64,000 nucleotides of DNA from contig JAIYDN010000091.1 in the NCBI GenBank assembly GCA_027487485.1, positions 62,001 to 126,000 on the forward strand, read 5' to 3'. Position numbers and translations under genes: made by a program. Below are positions 1 through 9,063 of this stretch, one piece after another. Position 1 is the stretch's first letter. Every line of letters starts with the position of its first letter. This DNA comes from Planctomycetaceae bacterium (GTDB lineage: Bacteria > Planctomycetota > Planctomycetia > Pirellulales > Pirellulaceae). Under the pieces are notes generated by a model. The model was given only the letters and a program-made list of their open reading frames with translations, was not told the origin of the DNA and did no database searches.

Positions 1-1343
1 TAGGCAGTGTCGTTGGGAAGCGAGCTTGCATCGATCCCAAGAGCATCCAGCCATTTGGGATCGACCAACTGCGATTCGCTTTGCAACGCGTTTGATTCGA
101 TCGCGAAATCGCCCAAAGGCTCCGCAATGGGAAGTTGCATTTCGAGGGTGTGCGATTGATGAATCTGTTCCAGCCTAGCCATCTTCTGGTTGATCGCGTA
201 CTGTGCGAGGGTAGCGCTTTGAGTCGTTGTATAGGCTGTCTCTAGGGCTTGCTTGGAATAGCTGGGCAACGCATCACGTCGGTTGCGATAGTCCTTGAGC
301 GGTTCCTCCAGATCTTGGATTGATGTCTGCAGTTGTAGTTCGATCGCTTTGCGAATAGCGTCCAGTTCTTGGACAGCGGTTGCATCCTTCGACAGTTCCT
401 TGCGCCATGCATCGAGCGAAAGCATCAGTTCCTGCGATTGGGCGCGAATGGTTCCTTCTGAGGATGCCAATTGAACGGTTTCATCACCGATGGCCTGGAG
501 ATCGGTTTTGTCTCGAAGTTCTGCTTTGCGAATTCCGATGCGGCAATAAGAGAGTTCGTGGTCGAGCGCCCCAAGTTTGTGTTTCGAAGCGTGGATCTCG
601 GCAAGGGTTTTGGCTGCCTGTCGCATCAGTTTCCGAGTTGCAGTTTCGATCTCATTTTTATCTTGAGTGCTAAATTCGGACGCAGGATGATCCTTTCCAA
701 GTTGCTCAGCGCGGCTGGCTAAATGGCTTGCCAGCTTGGATTCGATCGAAGAGGGATTTGCATTATCGTTATCGCTCGGTGGCAAAAAGCTGCTTACTTG
801 GTCGGCTAGGACTCGCAGTTGTTGGTAGGTTTCGTCGTGTTCGGGTAATGGATTGCTTTTCAAACGGGTTGGGAATCCGTAAAGAACTCCCCATTCTCGC
901 CGCTCCATCATCCAGATGTCACTTGGAAAGTAGGTCTGATCCGATGCAAGCGTGATCTGAGGGATGAATGCAAAGTGACGATTTCCAAAATCATAATTTC
1001 CGGTTCGAATATACAGTTGGGAGGAAAGCGTTTGTTCGCGACCGGTTAGCAAAGCTTCCGCTTTCGATTTGCTGACAGGGCCGAGTTCGCCAATCGATTG
1101 CCTGCTGATCGTGTAGGGTTGAACGTTTTGCAATTCGCCAGCGACGAATCCGTTTTCGTTCAAGGGGAACAAAGCGATCGCCCGTTGCCAGTGAGTCGCA
1201 AGTCCTTGGAACAAAATGAAGACCAGGAGGGATGCAATCATGCTGCAAGCGATCGCAAACATGCCACCGGTCAGCCAGACCATTGGCTCCCCTTGCGACA
1301 AAAGTGATTGCCCGGTCGATGTAGATCGAGGATGCGACTTCAT
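1..1343 (-). CDS. pstA: Phosphate ABC transporter permease PstA, long form (3' end outside window)
   Basis: The frame is open without a stop from an ATG at 1343 to the window edge, giving at least 447 residues. The ATG overlaps the pstC stop (ATGA), so the two are translationally coupled. A membrane segment lies at about residues 22-47, followed by a 'GLATHW' stretch resembling the 'GL-hFW' seen after TM1 in the long PstA proteins of some proteobacteria. A long hydrophilic region rich in Lys, Glu and Gln follows, probably coiled coil at about 260-400. The permease domain itself must lie beyond position 1, so the name rests on position after pstS-pstC and on the N-terminal pattern. Ordinary PstA is about 300 residues, so a large periplasmic insertion is inferred. 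Role: one half of the inner-membrane phosphate channel. Confidence 0.75.
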   Translation of the reverse strand, partial: MKSHPRSTSTGQSLLSQGEPMVWLTGGMFAIACSMIASLLVFILFQGLATHWQRAIALFPLNENGFVAGELQNVQPYTISRQSIGELGPVSKSKAEALLTGREQTLSSQLYIRTGNYDFGNRHFAFIPQITLASDQTYFPSDIWMMERREWGVLYGFPTRLKSNPLPEHDETYQQLRVLADQVSSFLPPSDNDNANPSSIESKLASHLASRAEQLGKDHPASEFSTQDKNEIETATRKLMRQAAKTLAEIHASKHKLGALDHELSYCRIGIRKAELRDKTDLQAIGDETVQLASSEGTIRAQSQELMLSLDAWRKELSKDATAVQELDAIRKAIELQLQTSIQDLEEPLKDYRNRRDALPSYSKQALETAYTTTQSATLAQYAINQKMARLEQIHQSHTLEMQLPIAEPLGDFAIESNALQSESQLVDPKWLDALGIDASSLPNDTA

Positions 1344-3973
1344 AATTGAAACGCTCGCTTCCGAAACTTCATTCGGACCATTTCCGCAATGGTATTGGCG
1401 ACCATGGTGAAGCAAAACAGAAGGAATGCCGCCAAGAAAAGCGCATGGAAATGGGTTGAGCCACGGGCCGCTTCGGGAAGTTCGGTGGCGAGTGTGGCTG
1501 AAAGTGTTCGATACCCGTTCATCGGATTCAAGTCCATGACAGGTGTATTGCCAGCAGCCATCAAGACCACCATCGTTTCGCCAATCGCTCGCCCGAAGCC
1601 AATCATCAACGCACTAAACAATCCGCTCATAGCGGTCGGCACCACCACTCGAATGGTGGTCTGCCAAGTGGTCGCTCCGCATCCCAGCGATGCGCTCCTT
1701 AGATGTTGTGGAACAGATTGAAGTGCGTCCTCCGAGATCGTGTAAATCAGTGGGATAATAGCGAACCCAAGAATTGCCCCCACCAACAAAGCGTTACGTT
1801 CTTGATACGGTCCGAGCACCGACCCTCGTGGGTCCCATCCTACCACGTTCAATGCAGACGCCGCCAAGGCAGCCACCATCAGGACGGAGAGTGTCGCAAG
1901 CAAGAACAGTCCCAGGTTGATGATGGAAAACTTGAATGGGCTGAACTTCCGTGCGTATGACTGAATCCACGGGCTAAGCGGGGCGCTCATTAACCAGGCA
2001 ATGAAAATCGCAGAGGGAAGGATGGCTAAACAAAACCAGCCCGACCAACCCGAACCCGTCGTCGCTGACAACCATTGGATAACATCGCCACCAAAAAGAA
2101 TGGATTCTACGGTCCCGTCCATCCAACTCGCCAACCAAAGCCCAGTGGGAATCAAAACAAACAGCAATGGCAATCGCATCCGCTGGATTCGAATCGCTAA
2201 AGCACTTGGGATCATTAGCCAAAGATGCGCTGCGAAGACAAACAGAAACAGGATCCACACCACCGAAAGCAGAACCATCACCAGATTGTCGCGCAGAACC
2301 GGTGCCAGGACTAACGCACCAACGAATCCCAAAACCACGCTGGGAACGCTGGCCATCAGTTCAATCACTGGTTTGACTCTTGCTCGCCAACGGCTACTCA
2401 TGAATTCGCTTCCGAAGATGGCTGCCATCAAAGCGATCGGTGCAGCGATCAACATGGAGTAGAAGGTAGCTTTGAGCGTCCCAAAAATGAGCGGCATGAA
2501 ACCAAACTTGTACTCCCCCTCCACATTGCCAGTACTGCTTTGCCAAACATGTTGCGGAGCCTGATAGCCTTCGTACCAGATCGGGCTGAAAAAGGATCCC
2601 ATCGAAGCTTCTGGAAACGGAACACGAACCTTCCAAAGAGAGACCCTCGCTCCGTCCCAGCACCCCACGGTGTCACCATTGGCGGAAAAGAATAGCCCGC
2701 CACGTGTCGTCGATGTTCCGGGTTCGCTTGGTGAAGTTTCCCATTCCAACAATTTGCGATTGGTGGGAACGTAGTAGATAGATGCTTTCCCTTTTTCGGT
2801 CCTGGCTGCGATGAGGCGCCCTTGAGGGGCTGAGGACAAAGCTTCAATCGCACCTTCTTCCCCTGCGAATCGATGGATTGAAAGCAACTCTTTCCCGGTT
2901 TCGGTTGCTGTCATCGCAACACCCTCGATATGGCCAGATGCACAGCCTAGCATCATGGTCGTTCTGCCCAGCAGTGGCTGCGCGGCCAATGCTTGACTTG
3001 CGGTTCCGGCTAAGGAGGTATGAGAAATGCCCCGATCGAGCTTTCCGTCTTCCGTCGGGTTCCAAAGCTGGACTTTGCCAGATCGATCAAGCGAAGTAAT
3101 CAGGTCCGAACGGGGGCCAATCATCACGGCTAGAATTGCGGTATCAGGTTTGCCATTAAGGTCGCTTGACCATGTTTTAATGTCTTGGGTCACTTCGCCA
3201 TTGAAGCTGTTGACCCGATTCTCAACAATTCCAAGACCAATTTTCTTTCCATCGGATGCGCTCCAGCAGCAAGATTGAGTCTCATCGAAGCTGGAGGCAG
3301 CTTGAGGTGTTTTCCAATCCGTGCTCGAAATGGGCTTGTCGGAAAAAGCAATTCTCGGATGGAAGACAACGCTGTTCACATTTTGTTTGCGAACCAAACC
3401 GCCGGGCATACTACGATAGATTGTTTCTTGTTCGAGATGCACTCCCGACTTCAGCGATTCGAGAATGGACGAGTCCACATCGGAAGCTTTTACAAACTCG
3501 ATGGAAATTGCCAGAGTAATCGGACGCACAAAACCATCCGAGTAGCCCGCTAACATACTAGAATCGTTGTCGGCGACGGAGCAGCTGGTCACTGTCCAAT
3601 TGCTCGTTTCTCCATTCGAATTAGCGTCTCGCTTCCGAGTGACCAGTGCACCGGTAGCGATCGAATGAACGGTAAGGGAGTCGTCCCGATGCAAGGTCCA
3701 CAAAAGTTCGCCGTATTCATCGACTCCGCATGCCAACGGTGCATCGTCGGCGGATTCCGAGACAGGAAAGCTCGTAACAGGCTCCAACACGTTGGGCTGG
3801 AACATGGGCAGTACATTACCAAGCAGAACCAACACTACCAACAATACGATCAGGATCGTACCGATACCGCCAATGGTGATGACCTGCTTCGCAATGCGAT
3901 CAGACATCCGAACCCACCAGGATGAATTCCGATCTCGGCGGAAACGTGCAGATTTAGGTTCAGGTTGGTTCAC
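1340..3973 (-). CDS. pstC: Phosphate ABC transporter permease PstC with large inserted periplasmic domain
   Basis: 877 residues, about 2.5 times the usual PstC (about 300-320). There is a TM segment at about 30-55. Residues about 60-440 are soluble and carry repeated short beta-rich units reminiscent of WD40/YVTN propeller blades (for example 'GELLWTLHRDDSLTVHSI' and 'SGKVQLWNPTEDGKLDRG'). The permease core follows from about 470, with several TM segments and the family's EAA-type loop near the C-terminus ('GRAIGETMVVLMAAG'). The gene lies 81 bp after pstS and is coupled to pstA. With PstA it forms the inner-membrane channel for phosphate delivered by PstS. Long PstC variants are known in some gamma-proteobacteria. 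The propeller reading of the insertion is inference. Confidence 0.88.
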   Translation of the reverse strand: MNQPEPKSARFRRDRNSSWWVRMSDRIAKQVITIGGIGTILIVLLVVLVLLGNVLPMFQPNVLEPVTSFPVSESADDAPLACGVDEYGELLWTLHRDDSLTVHSIATGALVTRKRDANSNGETSNWTVTSCSVADNDSSMLAGYSDGFVRPITLAISIEFVKASDVDSSILESLKSGVHLEQETIYRSMPGGLVRKQNVNSVVFHPRIAFSDKPISSTDWKTPQAASSFDETQSCCWSASDGKKIGLGIVENRVNSFNGEVTQDIKTWSSDLNGKPDTAILAVMIGPRSDLITSLDRSGKVQLWNPTEDGKLDRGISHTSLAGTASQALAAQPLLGRTTMMLGCASGHIEGVAMTATETGKELLSIHRFAGEEGAIEALSSAPQGRLIAARTEKGKASIYYVPTNRKLLEWETSPSEPGTSTTRGGLFFSANGDTVGCWDGARVSLWKVRVPFPEASMGSFFSPIWYEGYQAPQHVWQSSTGNVEGEYKFGFMPLIFGTLKATFYSMLIAAPIALMAAIFGSEFMSSRWRARVKPVIELMASVPSVVLGFVGALVLAPVLRDNLVMVLLSVVWILFLFVFAAHLWLMIPSALAIRIQRMRLPLLFVLIPTGLWLASWMDGTVESILFGGDVIQWLSATTGSGWSGWFCLAILPSAIFIAWLMSAPLSPWIQSYARKFSPFKFSIINLGLFLLATLSVLMVAALAASALNVVGWDPRGSVLGPYQERNALLVGAILGFAIIPLIYTISEDALQSVPQHLRSASLGCGATTWQTTIRVVVPTAMSGLFSALMIGFGRAIGETMVVLMAAGNTPVMDLNPMNGYRTLSATLATELPEAARGSTHFHALFLAAFLLFCFTMVANTIAEMVRMKFRKRAFQL

Positions 3974-4054
3974 GAGCGCATTTCGCAGTTCGAAAGGGCG
4001 TGACCCCCACCCAGTGTAGGAGCCACATCAGGACAAAGCGTCCGTAACATCATA

Positions 4055-5053
4055 TTAAAGATCGATTCCAACCATCTTCAACGCCTTTGCCGCCGTTTTG
4101 GCATCGACGGGATAATACCCATCTTTGGCCGCAAGTTGTTGGCCTTCTTTGCTGAATACAAACTTCAGGAATTCTCGACGAAGCGGTTCTAGTTTGCTGG
4201 TCGGTTTGTAATTCACTACCAAGTAAAGATACCTGGCCATCGGGTATTTGCCACTGTAAGCGTTGGCATCGGTCGGTTCAATTGCCGGTTCGCCTGCTTT
4301 GGGAGCTAATTTCAGAGCCTTCACTGCTGACGTTTTATAGCCAATCCCGCTGTATCCCATGGCAAAACGGTTTTCACCCACCGATTGAATCACTGCGGTA
4401 CTACCTGGTTGCTCGTTCACTTGATCGCGGAAATCACCGTTGCCCAAGGCTTTTTCCTTGAAATAACCATAGGTGCCGGACGCTGCATTGCGACCAAAAA
4501 TGGCGACGGCCTCGTTTTCATAATCGCCCTTGAGTCCCAATTGGCCCCAGCGTTCGATCGGCTCCCCACCCAATTTGCGAGTGCTTGAGAAAATTGCGTC
4601 CACTTCAGGCATCGAAATGCTCTCCAATGGATTGTCGCGGTGGACATAAACGGCGAGCAAATCGATGGATGTTGGGAGCAAAACAGGCTTGTAACCAAAC
4701 TTCTTCTCGAAGTCTGCAATCTCATTTGGCTTAGCGTCACGACTCATCGGACCAAAGCTAGCCGCCCCTTCGATCAATGCCGGCATGGCTTTAGAAGAAC
4801 CTTGGCCTTCGACTTCCGTGCGAACGCCTTTGTATTTTTCCTTGAATTTCTCGGTCCAAAGCAGCATTAGGCTGTTCATGGAATCAGAACCAACAGACTT
4901 GATTTGCCCCGACAGACCAGGAACAACCTTGTACGTGGGCAATGCGGGATCGATCGTGACCTCCGCCAGGAGATTGGATTGGAAAGCAAAAGACAGTAGC
5001 CCACCAATCGTGGTTGCCAAAAACAATTGGCGAAGGGTCAGAATGGCTGACAT
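4055..5053 (-). CDS. pstS: Phosphate ABC transporter substrate-binding protein PstS
   Basis: 332 residues with a signal peptide (hydrophobic stretch about 8-29, cleavage near 'LLAEV'). Family features are visible: 'SVGSDSM' near the N-terminus of the mature protein, 'EGQGSSKAMPALIEGAASFG' forming the first ligand loop, and 'GRNAASGTYGYFKEKAL' forming the second. These Ser/Gly-rich loops bind phosphate in PBP-like proteins. The C-terminal 'FLKFVFSKEGQ' stretch is also typical. It is the first gene of the minus-strand pst operon and the periplasmic phosphate receptor. Two TTAACA repeats lie 83 bp upstream of the start, consistent with phosphate-starvation control. A signal for lipid attachment is not evident. 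Confidence 0.93.
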   Translation of the reverse strand: MSAILTLRQLFLATTIGGLLSFAFQSNLLAEVTIDPALPTYKVVPGLSGQIKSVGSDSMNSLMLLWTEKFKEKYKGVRTEVEGQGSSKAMPALIEGAASFGPMSRDAKPNEIADFEKKFGYKPVLLPTSIDLLAVYVHRDNPLESISMPEVDAIFSSTRKLGGEPIERWGQLGLKGDYENEAVAIFGRNAASGTYGYFKEKALGNGDFRDQVNEQPGSTAVIQSVGENRFAMGYSGIGYKTSAVKALKLAPKAGEPAIEPTDANAYSGKYPMARYLYLVVNYKPTSKLEPLRREFLKFVFSKEGQQLAAKDGYYPVDAKTAAKALKMVGIDL

Positions 5054-5342
5054 GGTTCAAGTCATCTCCTAAGTAGTGGAAAGCACGAGTCGGCTGGAAT
5101 TGTTCCAGAATATCGTGAATGCACTAGGAGACGATTGTTAAGAAAATGTTAATTTTAGGTTTGGAGGCCTCTGTCACATCCGCCGCTGTCCGTTTCCTCG
5201 CCCCAAGTTCGAGTCTTTATAACGGAGAGGCCGGCACACAAAATGCTTGCACAATTCTACGTTAGCTTATTACGTTTCGTTTTAGGGGCGTTTGTTGCAA
5301 AAGGCCCCATCTTCTTCTTGAGTCATCGAGGTTTGTTGCAAA
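5054..5342. other. Divergent intergenic region between pstS and the STN-domain gene
   Basis: This 289-bp region separates divergent genes. Besides the TTAACA pair it holds a 13-bp direct repeat GTTTGTTGCAAAA at 5290-5302 and 5331-5343, whose second copy runs into the start codon of the plus-strand gene. I see no clear Shine-Dalgarno for that gene and no small ORF worth calling. Confidence 0.5.
5136..5152 (-). promoter_or_regulatory. Candidate PhoP (Pho) box upstream of pstS
   Basis: Read on the minus strand, TTAACA-TTTTC-TTAACA occurs 83 bp before the pstS start. The two identical hexamers have an 11-bp period, the arrangement described for PhoP boxes of Bacillus subtilis (TTAACA-like repeats). 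Whether this planctomycete uses the same consensus is inference. It is the only such repeat pair noticed here, and its position before pstS is what makes it credible. Confidence 0.55.
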
Positions 5343-7043
5343 ATGCCCTTTTCCAAAATTGGATCGAAGTCGAATAACCATTCTTCGAATTTTGTTTTTT
5401 CGGTTGCGATCGCCTGCTTGATGTGTTCTCAGAACCTGATAGCTCAGGAAGAATCGGGCGGTCCAAAGCCAGCTGCGGTCTTGCCGGAAATCAAGGACAA
5501 CCCTCCGTTCGTGGATGGCGCCCAGTTCATGTCGAAAGGCTTGGCTCAACAAGCGACGGTAACCTTCGAAAAGTCGACCGTTGAAGAAGTGGTAACTTGG
5601 CTAAGCGAACAGCAAGATCTTCCGGTCGTGATCAATCTTAAAGGTGATTCGGAAGATGCTGTCCCCTTGGACCCCTCCGAAATCCTTGTCTCCGATCGTC
5701 TGAACAATCAACCGATTTATTGGTTATTGAACAGACTGCGGTCCGTAGGAATCTATTGGTTTGTTGAAGATGACATTCTGTATTTGACTACACAGGCTAC
5801 AGCACAAAAAAAACTGCAAACTCAATCGTATACGTTGGGAGATTTGTTGGATGCTGGCTTTTCTAAGCAAGCCGTCATCATCACTCTTGAGGCATGCTTC
5901 GATCCCTCAAGTTGGGAATCGGCCGGTGGAGTTGCGTCCTTGCAATGGCTTGGAGACGTTCTGTTTGTTCGCCAAAATTATGAAGGACAATTGATGGTTG
6001 CTAGCACGCTGGCGGCCTTGAAGGATCACGGTAGACGAACTTGGATTAACGAATCGGTTTTTGACCAAGCCATTCGAAAGCAATGGAATGCTTCCGTCAC
6101 GCTATCGTTCAATCAACAACCGCTCAGCAAGGTGGTGCAAAGCCTTGTTGAGACTTCACAAGTCGATATTCGGTTGGATTATCAAAGCCTCGCAGACGCC
6201 AAAATACGGGACAAAACATTAGTCTCGTTGAATGTCGCTAATCGAAGCGTCACCAGTGCATTGGACTTGTTAGTGCTGGAATTGAATGCGGCTTGGATCT
6301 ATGAGAACGGTGTGGTTTGGATCGTCGGTCGCGATTCCGTCAACCGTCGCCGCAAGGTTGCCGTGATGGATGTGCGCGATTTGTGCCGAGACGCAGGTGA
6401 GTCCGGAGCCTTAGGACAAGCCATCGAATCGCAATCCAATGGCGATCATTGGGAAACTCGAGGTGGAGACGGTGCAATTCGTTTTCCACGAAGCGGAACC
6501 ATGGCGATTGCTGGTACCGAGCGTATGATTGTCGAAGTGGAAAAACTGCTAATCAGCTACCGCAAAGCCTTGTTAGCATCCAAACCACGCGGTGACTCCA
6601 CCGAGAACGAACTGGTGCAGGAATTTTATGTCGTTCAAAGCGACTTGGCAAAGACGCTAGTTGAATTGCTACCAATTCTGGTTGAACCCACCAGCTGGAA
6701 AACGGAAAGTCGGCCAGAGGCCCCAGGAACCGTGCTTGTGTACGCGACGGAGCCAACTCTATTGCAGCATCCCGCGAAACCTGCACCTTCGAAAGCCGAC
6801 TCAGAGAATGGTACTGACCAGGTGGCCTACCTATCGGAGCAGACGGTTATCATCGTAATGCAAAAGCGGAGCACCCATGAGAAGATCGTCAGGCTGATCG
6901 GGAAGCTCAAGGGGCAGGATAATCCGCTCAACAATTCCCGCTATGGAGTTGCCCCTATGCCTTATGGAGTGATGGGGGGAATGGGCATGGGCGGTGGCAT
7001 GGGTGCCTCGCCGTCGGGGACCTTCGGAGGAGGGATGTTTTAA
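5343..7043 (+). CDS. Secreted protein with two STN-like (secretin/TonB N-terminal) domains
   Basis: 566 residues. A signal-like hydrophobic segment lies at about 16-34, ending in 'LIAQ'. Two similar modules are seen, about 71-150 and 249-330. Each begins with 'A-VT-F/L-F/N' plus a 'VV--L/SL-E' helix and ends with 'IYWFVEDDILYLTT' or 'AAWIYENGVVWIVG'. That is the beta-alpha-beta pattern of the STN domain found at the N-terminus of secretins and TonB receptors. The C-terminal 25 residues are Gly/Met-rich and low complexity. No secretin barrel motifs are present. It probably acts in the periplasm; its partner is unknown. It is divergent from pstS. The start is the only reasonable ATG, although no strong RBS precedes it. 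Confidence 0.7.
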   Translation: MPFSKIGSKSNNHSSNFVFSVAIACLMCSQNLIAQEESGGPKPAAVLPEIKDNPPFVDGAQFMSKGLAQQATVTFEKSTVEEVVTWLSEQQDLPVVINLKGDSEDAVPLDPSEILVSDRLNNQPIYWLLNRLRSVGIYWFVEDDILYLTTQATAQKKLQTQSYTLGDLLDAGFSKQAVIITLEACFDPSSWESAGGVASLQWLGDVLFVRQNYEGQLMVASTLAALKDHGRRTWINESVFDQAIRKQWNASVTLSFNQQPLSKVVQSLVETSQVDIRLDYQSLADAKIRDKTLVSLNVANRSVTSALDLLVLELNAAWIYENGVVWIVGRDSVNRRRKVAVMDVRDLCRDAGESGALGQAIESQSNGDHWETRGGDGAIRFPRSGTMAIAGTERMIVEVEKLLISYRKALLASKPRGDSTENELVQEFYVVQSDLAKTLVELLPILVEPTSWKTESRPEAPGTVLVYATEPTLLQHPAKPAPSKADSENGTDQVAYLSEQTVIIVMQKRSTHEKIVRLIGKLKGQDNPLNNSRYGVAPMPYGVMGGMGMGGGMGASPSGTFGGGMF

Positions 7044-7154
7044 CGTTGGCCAGATGTTTTCGTTTTCGAAACTATCTCGACCGGTTTGAGCTTTGGTTTT
7101 TTTGGCTAGTATTTCTGTTTTCAAGACTAGCCAATAGAACGAGACGACAAGGCA

Positions 7155-7493
7155 ATGCGACTTTTTGAAGGAACTCCGTTCGATATTCCCCCTACATGTG
7201 ACCTGTGCAAGGAACTGGAAAGCGTTTGCCAATGCACAGCCCAGCAGAAGGCTCGTATTGCTCCTGGAAAGCAAACGGCAACGCTGCATCTAGAAAAGAG
7301 AAAGAAAGGCAAAGTGGTCACCGTCGTTCGCGGATTGACCGCAATCGCCAATGATCTTCCTGGCGTACTTAAATTGCTCAAGAACGCTTGCGGAGCAGGA
7401 GGGACCGTCGAAGGGGATACGATCGAAATCCAGGGAGATCACGGTTCTCGCATGAAAAAACAGCTTGAACAGATCGGCTATAGGGTCAAATAG
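7155..7493 (+). CDS. SUI1/eIF1-like translation factor (YciH family)
   Basis: 112 residues, close to E. coli YciH (108). The SUI1 core runs about 40-112: 'LEKRKKGKVVTVVRGL' forms the first beta hairpin, then 'LPGVLKLLKNACGAGGTV' and 'IEIQGDHGSRMKKQLEQIGY', matching the conserved 'K--CG-GGtv-----iq-qGd-----' pattern. The N-terminus (about 15-29) has four cysteines as C-x2-C-x8-C-x-C, a possible zinc site. In archaea and eukaryotes the factor monitors start-codon choice; the bacterial role is less well established. It is a single-gene unit ending at a terminator at 7538-7567. Confidence 0.88.
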   Translation: MRLFEGTPFDIPPTCDLCKELESVCQCTAQQKARIAPGKQTATLHLEKRKKGKVVTVVRGLTAIANDLPGVLKLLKNACGAGGTVEGDTIEIQGDHGSRMKKQLEQIGYRVK

Positions 7494-7537
7494 AGGCCAT
7501 CCGAATGCTATCGAAGTCGCGATTTTCTTAGCTATCA

Positions 7538-7567
7538 ATCCTTTCCTCATGAAAGGATCGGATTTTT
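7538..7567 (+). terminator. Rho-independent terminator after the SUI1 gene
   Basis: An 8-bp perfect stem (ATCCTTTC / GAAAGGAT) with a 5-nt loop is followed within a few bases by a T run. It lies 45 bp after the SUI1 stop. Confidence 0.65.
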
Positions 7568-7704
7568 CGTTACGGTTTACCTAAACCGATTCAATTTAGT
7601 CGGCCAGCAGTTCCGATACTAGCAGCACAACCCGATTTCAGGCGATCGATTGGACATACCTTTCGGATCGTGCAGAGTCTTAGTGGAACGGTGGACGAAA
7701 TATT
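7568..7704 (+). promoter_or_regulatory. Upstream region of the outer-membrane protein gene
   Basis: This is a short non-coding leader between the terminator and the ATG at 7705. It must contain the promoter of the next gene, but I cannot point to convincing -35/-10 boxes. Confidence 0.3.
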
Positions 7705-8892
7705 ATGACCGTGTTGCAGCGTACGATTCGAATGTTTGTTTTAGCGGCACTCGCTATATCGAGCCAAGTTGGCTATTCGCAAGATGGATATCATCCGTTT
7801 TCGGAGCCGATGGAGTTTGATCCTGATTGGCAATTCTTTGCCCCTGTCCAGACTCAGGACTTTGAGGACTTGACCACTCGCCAACGTGCGAACAACGGCT
7901 TCTACTTGACGTACGATAGGTTACGTTTTGGGATGAGCCGATCGCTTACGGAGTCGGCCAGCAGTGCGATTGACTTCACCTGGGGAAATCGATTCGATTT
8001 CGGCTGGATGAAGAGCGATGAATCTGGCTGGATGTTCTCGACGACTTATGTCGGCGGGCCTAACAGCAGCAATATTCTTGAGCAACAGCGATTGAACCAG
8101 TTCGTCAATGATGATGACGGTGGTAACGGCGTTGGCGGAGCAATCCAACCTTCACAGGGTATCGTTGGTGAGCAACCCTTCCTTCCCTACTATTTCCGAA
8201 ATGATATCGATGGGGAACGACTGTATCAGTTGTTCGACAGCGTCAACATCGCAAGCTTCACCAGCTTCGAGGCGAACAAGGTTTGGCGAATGGAACCCTA
8301 TCGTTACGGTGGAATTCTTGAGCCGATGATTGGTTTGCGGTATGCGAACTTTGCAGACACTGCTCACAATGATACCTACAACGCGTTTTCTATCTTCGAC
8401 GGTGCAATTCCGCCGGCCGTTATCGCTAACGGAGAAACACTCTTGCAGGACAATGTACAAACCGACAACCACATGCTGTTGGGCCAACTTGGCTTTCGCT
8501 ATACCAAGTTTATCAACCGATGGACTTTGTCCAACGACATGAAATTCTTCGGCGGGCAAGTTTACCAAAACCAGCAAACATCACGGATCGTATCGACTGC
8601 GATTTACGATGAACCGGTTACGGCTGGGGACCCACCGTTGTCCGATAACGATCACTCAGGCTCTACCTTCACAGGTCGTAAGAACGAAGAATCGACCTGG
8701 GGCTTTGATCTGCGAGTGGAAGGGGCTTACAAAGCTACTAAGTACTTAGACCTTCGAGGTGGATTCGGAATGATCTACTTCGGGAACGGAATTTGGCGAG
8801 GTTCGACTATCACTTCGCAGGGACCACAGTTCCTGCAAAACCAGTCGGTCATCATGCCAGCCTTCACCTTCGGTATCGCTCTGAACCGGTAG
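7705..8892 (+). CDS. Probable outer-membrane beta-barrel protein (BBP7-like)
   Basis: 395 residues with a signal peptide (hydrophobic about 9-25, ending 'GYSQ'). The rest has no long hydrophobic helix but shows alternating aromatic and polar strands such as 'GFYLTYDRLRFGM', 'FDFGWMKSDESGWMFSTTYVGG', 'LEPMIGLRYANFAD' and 'YLDLRGGFGMIYFGNG'. The last strand ends in aromatic and hydrophobic residues ('AFTFGIALNR'). This suits a planctomycete BBP7/DUF1551-type barrel, but the family is assigned by appearance only. It stands alone, between the terminator at 7538 and a strong terminator at 8936. Confidence 0.6.
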   Translation: MTVLQRTIRMFVLAALAISSQVGYSQDGYHPFSEPMEFDPDWQFFAPVQTQDFEDLTTRQRANNGFYLTYDRLRFGMSRSLTESASSAIDFTWGNRFDFGWMKSDESGWMFSTTYVGGPNSSNILEQQRLNQFVNDDDGGNGVGGAIQPSQGIVGEQPFLPYYFRNDIDGERLYQLFDSVNIASFTSFEANKVWRMEPYRYGGILEPMIGLRYANFADTAHNDTYNAFSIFDGAIPPAVIANGETLLQDNVQTDNHMLLGQLGFRYTKFINRWTLSNDMKFFGGQVYQNQQTSRIVSTAIYDEPVTAGDPPLSDNDHSGSTFTGRKNEESTWGFDLRVEGAYKATKYLDLRGGFGMIYFGNGIWRGSTITSQGPQFLQNQSVIMPAFTFGIALNR

Positions 8893-8935
8893 CAGGTCCA
8901 GCACGACGGGTTGAAGAAGAGAAAAAGAACTCAAC

Positions 8936-8964
8936 AAAGGCAGCTCGCAAGGGCTGCCTTTTTT
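8936..8964 (+). terminator. Rho-independent terminator
   Basis: The stem AAAGGCAGC / GCTGCCTTT, closed by an 8-nt loop and followed by TTTTTT, lies 44 bp after the outer-membrane gene's stop. It is a textbook intrinsic terminator. Confidence 0.85.
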
Positions 8965-8994
8965 CGTTTTGACCTACTGCTGTATCCATTTCTT

Positions 8995-9063
8995 GAGCCG
9001 TGGGCGCTAGCCGCGAGATTTGCTTTTTCAGGGAATCCGTAACGCGGCCAGCGCCCACGGTTC
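8995..9063. repeat. GGCGCTAGCC-family hairpin, copy 1
   Basis: Two arms of about 21 bp (8995-9015 and 9043-9063, two mismatches) form a long hairpin with a 27-nt loop. The arms share the core GGCGCTAGCC with elements at 20743-21121, 43121-43180, 45360-45419 and 48557-48616. It sits between a terminator and the next gene. The longer reading frame of the dehydratase would begin inside this element, which argues against that start. Confidence 0.8.
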
